Origin: DATGYC01 sp035298385
GTDB taxonomy: Bacteria > Bacillota > Sulfobacillia > Symbiobacteriales > Symbiobacteriaceae
Assembly: GCA_035298385.1 (NCBI GenBank)
Contig: DATGYC010000148.1
Span: 1 to 18,852, forward strand
DNA: 18,852 nucleotides
Reading direction: 5' to 3'
The notes below the pieces were generated by a model, which had not been told where the DNA came from, made no database searches, and worked only from the letters and a program-made list of their open reading frames with translations. Shown piece by piece: positions 13,980 through 18,852 of the stretch (position 1 is the first letter of the stretch; each line of letters starts with the position of its first letter). Position numbers and translations under genes: made by a program.

Positions 13980-14771
13980 ATGAAGCAGTTTAAGGGCTAT
14001 ATCTTCGATCTTGACGGTACGCTCTACCTGGGTGACCGCGCCATCCCGGGCGCCCCGGAGACGCTGGCCGCTCTGCGGGCCCGTGGGGCGAAGGTGGCGT
14101 TCCTCTCTAACAAGCCGATCGAGCCGGCCTCGTCCTATGCCGCCAAGCTGACCCGCCTTGGCATCCCAGCTACCAACGAGGAGGTGCTGAACTCCTCGAT
14201 CATCATGGCGCGGTACCTGCAGCGCACGTCGCCGGGCGCCCGGGTCTACCTGATCGGCGAGCAGCCCCTGGCCGATGAACTGCGGAAGCGCGGGATCGAG
14301 ATCGTCACCGACCCGCTGGCAGCGGCCTTCGTGGTGGTCTCCTGGGACCGCCAGTTCACCTATCGTAAGCTTGATGACGCCCTGCAGGCGATCAAGAAGG
14401 GCGCCCGCTTTATCGCGACCCACCCGGACCGGACCTGCCCGGTGGAGGGCGGCGAGGTGGCCGACGTTGGCGGGATGATCGGGGCGATTGAGGGCGTGAC
14501 GGGGAAGCGGGTGGAGCTGGTCACCGGTAAGCCGTCGCCGATCACGGTCCAGGAGGCGCTTGATCTGCTTGGGCTGGCGCCGGATGAGTGCATCATGGTC
14601 GGGGATCGGTTGGAGACGGATATCCGGATGGGCAAGGAGGCCGGGATGGCGACGGCGGTCGTGCTGACCGGGGTTAGCCAGCGGGCGGATCTCGTGACGG
14701 CCCAATGGAAGCCGGAGTTCGTGCTCGAGAGCGTACGTGGGCTGGTTGAGTCGGTTCTGACCGGCGACTGA
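13980..14771 (+). CDS. HAD-superfamily (class IIA) phosphatase, possible glycerol-3-phosphate phosphatase
   Basis: The 263-residue enzyme is a NagD/PGP-type HAD hydrolase. Motif I is DLDGT (10-14, nucleophile Asp10 and Asp12), motif II is FLSNKP, the conserved lysine of motif III lies in TGKPSPITVQ, and motif IV is GDRLETDI. A class II cap is inserted between motifs II and III. Start is ATG at 13980 with GGAGG nine bases upstream; longer in-frame starts from 13875 lie within the leader terminator. In this family mammalian PGP and mycobacterial Rv1692 act on G3P, while others act on p-nitrophenyl phosphate, nucleotides or sugar phosphates, so the substrate cannot be read from sequence alone. 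The GAGA-type leader switch ties it to the G3P genes and favours G3P or a related glycerol phosphate. Confidence 0.85.
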   Translation: MKQFKGYIFDLDGTLYLGDRAIPGAPETLAALRARGAKVAFLSNKPIEPASSYAAKLTRLGIPATNEEVLNSSIIMARYLQRTSPGARVYLIGEQPLADELRKRGIEIVTDPLAAAFVVVSWDRQFTYRKLDDALQAIKKGARFIATHPDRTCPVEGGEVADVGGMIGAIEGVTGKRVELVTGKPSPITVQEALDLLGLAPDECIMVGDRLETDIRMGKEAGMATAVVLTGVSQRADLVTAQWKPEFVLESVRGLVESVLTGD

Positions 14772-14783
14772 GAGCACAGATAG

Positions 14784-14815
14784 AAGGGGGATGCCACCTG
14801 CGTGGCATCCCCCTT
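14784..14815. terminator. Bidirectional terminator between the HAD gene and the ABC permease
   Basis: A perfect 14-bp stem (AAGGGGGATGCCAC at 14784-14797, CTGC loop, GTGGCATCCCCCTT at 14802-14815) lies between convergent stops. Short T and A runs flank it, so it may work on both strands. Confidence 0.85.
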
Positions 14816-14849
14816 GGCTTGGGCCGCCGAGAACCAGGGCCCCGTCTCT

Positions 14850-15617
14850 TTAGATCTCCTGCCGCTCCAGCGCCATCCAGCCACCGATGAAGAAGGCCAG
14901 GGCCAGGACCAGAACGCCGACCAGAGGCTTTGCAATCTCGGATGGATTCCCGATCAGGACGGCGGTGGCACTCGCCGTCAGGGCGCCCGGATAGAGACTG
15001 GCGATGAAATCACCGAGGTACTTCGGGACGAAGCCCAGCAGCATCATCGTCACGATGCTAGTACCGCCGGCCGCCACCTGGCTCGGCATGAAGGCGGAGA
15101 AGCAGAGCGTCGCCGCCACGACGAGGAGCAGGTAGGGGAGGTAGAGCAGGCCGGCGACGGCTACGTTCTGCCAGTCGACCGGACCGATCAGGACGCCGGT
15201 GTAGTAGGCCGATCCGGCGAAGCCAACCAGAAGGCTGACCGTGACCAGGAGGCTGTAGGCGATCGCCTTGGCGGCGAAGTACCCAGCCCGCCCGACCGGC
15301 TTGGTCAGGACCGTCGCCGCCACGCCAGAGGCCCGCTCCGCGGCGATCGCCCCCATCATCGTCAGGACCAGGACCATCAGCGGGATCTGGCTGTAGGCGC
15401 CCAGCACCCCGGCCATCACCTCGCCGGGCGGCGGCGTCGGGATCTGGATCACGGCGCCCTTCGGCAGGTTCGAGGCCGTCTTCATGATCTGCGGGAGCAT
15501 CTTCATAGTGACGGGCTGCATGATCCCCAACAGGGCGAAGGTGAGCGGCACGAAGAGGAGCTTGTAGCTGGAGACCAGTTCCCTTAGCTCCTTGCGGAGC
15601 ATCGCCCAGAGATTCAT
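14850..15617 (-). CDS. ABC transporter permease, YxlG type
   Basis: The 255-residue membrane protein has an N-terminal cytoplasmic stretch (MNLWAMLRKELRELVSSYKL), a first membrane segment, a large extracellular loop (about 40-80) and five further hydrophobic segments. This is the layout of ABC-2 type permeases of the NosY/YxlG group (the RKEL motif and 'AAERASGVAATVLTKPV' are typical). It acts with the ATPase encoded just upstream; its ATG overlaps the ATPase stop (ATGA), so the two are translationally coupled. The order PLDc_N peptide, ATPase, permease is the same as yxlE-yxlF-yxlG of B. subtilis, which belong to the sigY operon. Substrate is unknown. The operon ends at the bidirectional terminator shared with the HAD gene. 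Confidence 0.85.
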   Translation of the reverse strand: MNLWAMLRKELRELVSSYKLLFVPLTFALLGIMQPVTMKMLPQIMKTASNLPKGAVIQIPTPPPGEVMAGVLGAYSQIPLMVLVLTMMGAIAAERASGVAATVLTKPVGRAGYFAAKAIAYSLLVTVSLLVGFAGSAYYTGVLIGPVDWQNVAVAGLLYLPYLLLVVAATLCFSAFMPSQVAAGGTSIVTMMLLGFVPKYLGDFIASLYPGALTASATAVLIGNPSEIAKPLVGVLVLALAFFIGGWMALERQEI

Positions 15618-16534
15618 GCTTCACCCACCACCTGTAGGAAGATATCTTCAAGGTTTGGCGCTTGGGCGCCGTAGGAGACGAGGGTCGCCCCAGTCTGGAG
15701 GATCGCCTCCGGCAGGCGGATCCGGGCGGCGGCCACGTCACGTGCCGAGATCGTATAGAGTAGGCCTTCCTTGCGCACGCCGCTCACGTAGGGCAGCGCC
15801 AGTAGATCCGCCGTAATGTTACGGTCCTGCGCATCGACCTCGATCGTGAAGACCGGCGCCGCATGCTGCTGCCGCAGATCGGTCATGGAAGACTCGACCA
15901 CGACCTGACCGCCCCGAGCGATGATCACCCGGTCGCAGACCCGCTCGACGTCCGAGAGGACGTGCGTGCACATGAAGACGGTCGTCTGGCCCTTGAGCTG
16001 CTCGATGAAGTTCAGGATCTCATGGCGCCCCACTGGATCGAGGGCGGAGACCGGCTCATCCAGGAAGACCAGCTTCGGCTTGTTGATTAGCGCCTGGGCG
16101 AAGCCGAGCCGCTGCTTCATGCCACCGCTGTAGCCGCCGATCCGCCGGCGGCGGGCATCCCAGATGCCCAGGCCGCGGAGCAACTCCTCGCTGCGCAGGC
16201 GGGCGGTCTTGCGCTCGATGCTGAAGATGTCAGCGGTCCAGAGCAGGAACTCTTCGCCGGTCATGTAGTTGTAGAAGGCGGGGGTCTGGGCGAGGTAGCC
16301 GATCCGGCTGCGGACCTGATCGCGCTGGGCGATCGCGTCCAACCCATCGACGGTCGCCCGGCCGCTGGTGGGCTTGGCGAGGCCGGTCAGGATTCGGATC
16401 GTGGTGGTCTTGCCGGCGCCGTTCGGTCCGAGGAAGCCGACGCAGCCGCCCTCCTCGACCGAGAAGGAGATCGACTTGAGGGCTTGGAAGTCGCCGTAGC
16501 GCTTCGTCAGGTTCTCGACGGTGATCATTGCCAC
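15614..16534 (-). CDS. ABC transporter ATP-binding protein, YxlF type
   Basis: The 306-residue ATPase energises the permease encoded next. The Walker A motif is GPNGAGKTT (36-44), the Q-loop glutamine lies in YLAQTPAFYNYMTGEE, the signature is YSGGMKQR (135-142) and Walker B is LVFLDEP (155-161), followed by a D-loop SALDPVGR and the switch histidine in MCTHVLSDVERV. The remaining ~90 C-terminal residues form the accessory domain usual in this drug- or membrane-stress-type ABC-2 group. The start is GTG at 16534: AGGAGG, overlapping the stop of the preceding gene, lies eight bases upstream, whereas the ATG at 16528 is 14 bases away. Confidence 0.92.
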   Translation of the reverse strand: MAMITVENLTKRYGDFQALKSISFSVEEGGCVGFLGPNGAGKTTTIRILTGLAKPTSGRATVDGLDAIAQRDQVRSRIGYLAQTPAFYNYMTGEEFLLWTADIFSIERKTARLRSEELLRGLGIWDARRRRIGGYSGGMKQRLGFAQALINKPKLVFLDEPVSALDPVGRHEILNFIEQLKGQTTVFMCTHVLSDVERVCDRVIIARGGQVVVESSMTDLRQQHAAPVFTIEVDAQDRNITADLLALPYVSGVRKEGLLYTISARDVAAARIRLPEAILQTGATLVSYGAQAPNLEDIFLQVVGEA

Positions 16535-16546
16535 GGGCTCGGCCTC

Positions 16547-16747
16547 CTAGTTCTTCCGACCAACCACGAAGTAGACGATGGAGCCAACCAGCGAGCCGAA
16601 GATGCAGACGAGCGCCCAGACCCACTTCGGTCCGCGGACCTGGTCTGGCTCACGGCGAACGAGGTCGACGAGGGCGACGATGACGAGGATCAACTGAATC
16701 ACCAGGATCGGCGCGATGACCGGGAGCATCGACTGTACGTCTGACAT
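16547..16747 (-). CDS. Small PLDc_N-domain membrane protein, YxlE type
   Basis: The 66-residue protein has two hydrophobic segments (about 9-30 and 43-62) separated by RREPDQVRGPKWVWAL, the PLDc_N hallmark (a charged loop with K/R-x-x-W-x-x). It is the N-terminal membrane module of phospholipase D-like proteins without the catalytic part. The ATG at 16747 has GGAGG eight bases upstream. Its stop overlaps the ribosome binding site of the ATPase gene. In B. subtilis a similar peptide, YxlE, precedes YxlF and YxlG and is linked to control of SigY; no sigma factor or YxlC/YxlD homologue is present here. It is probably an accessory subunit or regulator of the transporter. Confidence 0.85.
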   Translation of the reverse strand: MSDVQSMLPVIAPILVIQLILVIVALVDLVRREPDQVRGPKWVWALVCIFGSLVGSIVYFVVGRKN

Positions 16748-16775
16748 GAAAAGAACCTCCAAGTATGTATGCGCT

Positions 16776-16913
16776 TCGTTATCTTTATCTTATCGCATTA
16801 CCTACCGACTTGGCTTGTACCCTCGGGTACATCGCTGGGGTACAACGTGGGGCAGAGCGGCGAGACCGCTGGGTCTCATTCTGCCTATGGGCATTCATTG
16901 GTTTCGTTCGATA
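16776..16913. promoter_or_regulatory. Divergent intergenic region with a TGTACCC operator and a leader hairpin
   Basis: TGTACCC (16816-16822) and GGGTACA (16825-16831) form a perfect inverted repeat around TC. A further half-site, GGGTACA, lies at 16838-16844, 13 bp after the second. Downstream GGCAGA (16851-16856) and TCTGCC enclose GAGACC (16862-16867) paired with GGTCTC; no U tract follows. Clear -10/-35 pairs are not evident in either direction, so the repeats are a candidate repressor or activator site for the exporter operon, the yxl-like operon or both. Confidence 0.4.
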
Positions 16914-18728
16914 ATGAAGGAGTTACAAGACCGCGACTCGAACATGACAAAGATATTTCGCCACCCTAAACAAAAGGCAGGGATTAGTTTGTACGCCTTG
17001 CGCAACATGCGCGCCTTCTACTGGCGGTACCGCTGGTACTGGTTCGGATCGATGGGTTTCTTAGTCCTCACCATCATGCTCACCCTGGCCCAGCCCCGGC
17101 TGGTCGGCTACCTGACCGACCACGTCTTGATCAACGGTGAGCAAGAGCGAATCTGGCCTTTGGTTGGGATCTTCCTCCTGATCGTCGTGGTGCGATCGAT
17201 TGTGGCGCGGACCTATGTCGTCCTGAAAGAGCACTTCGGCATCAAGACGGTCTACGACATTCGCAACCAGATGTACCAGTCGCTCCAGCAGCTCTCCTTC
17301 GCCTTCTATGATTCGGCGCGCACTGGCGATCTGATGTCGCGCGTCACGGCCGACGTGGAGATGATGCGCCACTTCCTCTCCAACGCCCCCGACGGGATGA
17401 TCAACTTCTTCCTCTCCCTGACGATGGGCGTGGGGATGGGCTTCTGGATCTCCTGGCGCCTCACCCTGGTGACGCTGATCGCCAGCCCGGTCTTCCTGAT
17501 CCTGATCCTGCGCTTCAGCAAGGTTTCGCACCAGCGGCACGTGGCTGTCCGTCAGGCCGTAGCTGACCTGGCCACGGTGATCCAGGAGTCGGTCAGCGGC
17601 ATCCGAACGATCAAGTCCTATGCGCGCGAGGAGATCCAGGAGGCGAAGTTCAACGAGCGGTCCAAGGGCTTTACAAAGGCCCACTACAACTCGGTCTCGC
17701 TCTGGGGCTTCTACTTCCCGCTCCTCGAGTTCTGGGCGCAGATCTCGGCCGCGGTCGTCGTCGCCTACGGTGGCTATCTCGCCTCTGCGGGCGTCATCAC
17801 CATCGGTGAGTACGTCGCCTACCTCGGCGTGCAGTGGAGCATCATTAGCCCGCTTTGGAACGTGGGCGGCCACGTCAACACCTTCACGCAGGCGAACGCC
17901 GCCGCTGAGCGGCTGACCGAACTGCTCTACCGGCCGCGCGGCGTGCAGGATGCCCTGAATGCCCGCCCCCTGCCCGAGATCGCCGGCCACGTCCGGTTTG
18001 CGGACGTCAGCTTCGGCTACGACGATGAGACGACCGTCCTACACGGAATCAACATCGATGCGAAGCCGGGCCAGGTGATCGGCATTCTGGGCGCCACCGG
18101 CGCCGGCAAGTCGACCCTGCTCCAGTTGATCCCGCGCTTCTACGATGTGGCCGCGGGCCGGGTAACCATCGACGGAAACGACGTCCGTGAACTGCAGTTG
18201 GCCGACCTGCGCCGCCAGATCGGCGTCGTCTTCCAGGAGACCTTCCTCTTCTCCGCTACCTTGCGGGCGAACATCGCCTACGGGAATCCGGACGCCAGCC
18301 TCGAGGAGGTTGAGCGGGCGGCCAAGCTCGCCAACATCCACGACTTCATTATGGAGTTGCCGCAGGGCTACGAGACCGTCGTCGGTGAGCGTGGACTGGG
18401 TCTCTCGGGCGGCCAGCGCCAGCGGGTCTCCATCGCTCGGGCGATCCTGAACAACCCGCGTATCCTGATCCTCGACGACGCCACCGCCGCCGTTGATGCG
18501 GAGACGGAGTCGGAGATCCAGAAGGCCCTCCGCGTCGTGATGGAGGGGCGCACGACCTTCATTATCGCCCACCGCATCTCAGCGATCTGGCGGGCGGATG
18601 AGATCCTGGTCCTCGAGGAGGGCCGGATCGTCGAGCGCGGCACGCACCAGTCGCTTCTGCGCGAGGGCGGGATCTACCGCCGGATCTATGAGGTCCAGTA
18701 TGCGGACCGCGAGGAGGTGCTGGCGTAA
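16914..18728 (+). CDS. ABC exporter half-transporter with a degenerate ATP site
   Basis: This is a fused membrane and ATPase protein of 604 residues if it starts at ATG 16914; ATG 16944 is the alternative. Neither has a well-placed ribosome binding site (AAGGAG lies between them). Six membrane segments occupy about residues 40-330, with RTGDLMSRVTADVE in the first coupling region. The ATPase has Walker A GATGAGKST (393-401), Q-loop QETFLFSATL, signature LSGGQRQR (from 497) and Walker B ILILDD. The residue after Walker B Asp521 is Asp522 instead of the catalytic Glu, and TAAVD replaces the usual TSAVD. Heterodimeric exporters such as TM287/288 and BmrCD carry one such degenerate half, so this protein should pair with the product of the next gene. 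Substrate is probably a drug, lipid or peptide, which cannot be refined. Confidence 0.9.
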   Translation: MKELQDRDSNMTKIFRHPKQKAGISLYALRNMRAFYWRYRWYWFGSMGFLVLTIMLTLAQPRLVGYLTDHVLINGEQERIWPLVGIFLLIVVVRSIVARTYVVLKEHFGIKTVYDIRNQMYQSLQQLSFAFYDSARTGDLMSRVTADVEMMRHFLSNAPDGMINFFLSLTMGVGMGFWISWRLTLVTLIASPVFLILILRFSKVSHQRHVAVRQAVADLATVIQESVSGIRTIKSYAREEIQEAKFNERSKGFTKAHYNSVSLWGFYFPLLEFWAQISAAVVVAYGGYLASAGVITIGEYVAYLGVQWSIISPLWNVGGHVNTFTQANAAAERLTELLYRPRGVQDALNARPLPEIAGHVRFADVSFGYDDETTVLHGINIDAKPGQVIGILGATGAGKSTLLQLIPRFYDVAAGRVTIDGNDVRELQLADLRRQIGVVFQETFLFSATLRANIAYGNPDASLEEVERAAKLANIHDFIMELPQGYETVVGERGLGLSGGQRQRVSIARAILNNPRILILDDATAAVDAETESEIQKALRVVMEGRTTFIIAHRISAIWRADEILVLEEGRIVERGTHQSLLREGGIYRRIYEVQYADREEVLA

Positions 18729-18852
18729 TGGCTGAGCGTTTTATCTACACCCAAGAGGATGTAAAGCAGAAGCCGCTCAACTGGGCGCAGATCGGCCGGC
18801 TCCTCGGCTACCTGAAGCCGTACAAGGGCCAGGTGGCCTTCGCCTTCTTCGC
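18728..18852 (+). CDS. ABC exporter partner half-transporter, N-terminal fragment
   Basis: The ATG at 18728 shares its A with the stop of the preceding gene (TAATG), a sign of coupled translation. Forty-one codons are visible before the window ends: MAERFIYTQEDVKQKPLNWA, then QIGRLLGYLKPYKGQVAFAF. The LLGYLKPYKGQ segment is the usual lead-in to the first membrane helix of ABC exporters. It should be the catalytic partner of the degenerate-site half; its ATPase domain is outside the window. Confidence 0.85.
   Translation, partial: MAERFIYTQEDVKQKPLNWAQIGRLLGYLKPYKGQVAFAFF

Overview
The window comes from a GC-rich bacterium whose genes are Gram-positive in style. The evidence is strong AGGAGG-type ribosome binding sites, frequent GTG and TTG starts, rho-independent hairpins at gene ends, a GlpP-type glycerol-operon antiterminator, and a gene trio matching Bacillus yxlE-yxlF-yxlG. 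My best guess is a high-GC Bacillota, possibly related to Symbiobacterium. That placement is inference from gene content.

Layout. At the left edge lies a partial minus-strand gene with a glycosyltransferase-like look (1-659), then a ClC-type chloride channel on the minus strand (713-1969). Next come two convergent genes for secreted proteins that share a ~300-residue, propeller-like domain of unknown function: a lipoprotein (2394-3485, +) and a 1075-residue multidomain protein (3542-6769, -). The centre is a glycerol-3-phosphate (G3P) region: glpD (7193-8830), then ugpA-ugpE-ugpB-glpQ (9082-13003), then glpP facing them on the minus strand (13043-13651), then a HAD phosphatase (13980-14771). 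The right part holds an operon on the minus strand for a PLDc_N membrane peptide, an ABC ATPase and an ABC permease (16747 down to 14850). Divergent from it is a heterodimeric ABC exporter operon that runs off the window (16914 onward).

Main observation. Six leaders carry the same RNA element. They precede the lipoprotein, the multidomain protein, glpD (two in tandem), ugpA and the HAD phosphatase. Each has two GAGA/GAGT tetranucleotides exactly 4 nt apart, held in the loop of a short hairpin. The 3' strand of that hairpin belongs to, or lies inside, a rho-independent terminator that follows at once. The two structures cannot form together, so this looks like an antiterminator/terminator switch. 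The obvious trans-acting candidate is GlpP, encoded in the middle of the group. In Bacillus subtilis GlpP antiterminates glp leaders in response to G3P.

How the genes fit together. UgpAEB (the ATPase is encoded elsewhere) would import G3P or glycerophosphodiesters. GlpQ would hydrolyse the diesters in the cytoplasm, GlpD would oxidise G3P to DHAP, and the HAD enzyme might dephosphorylate excess G3P. The two propeller-domain proteins would be new outer members of this regulon. glpF and glpK are not in the window.
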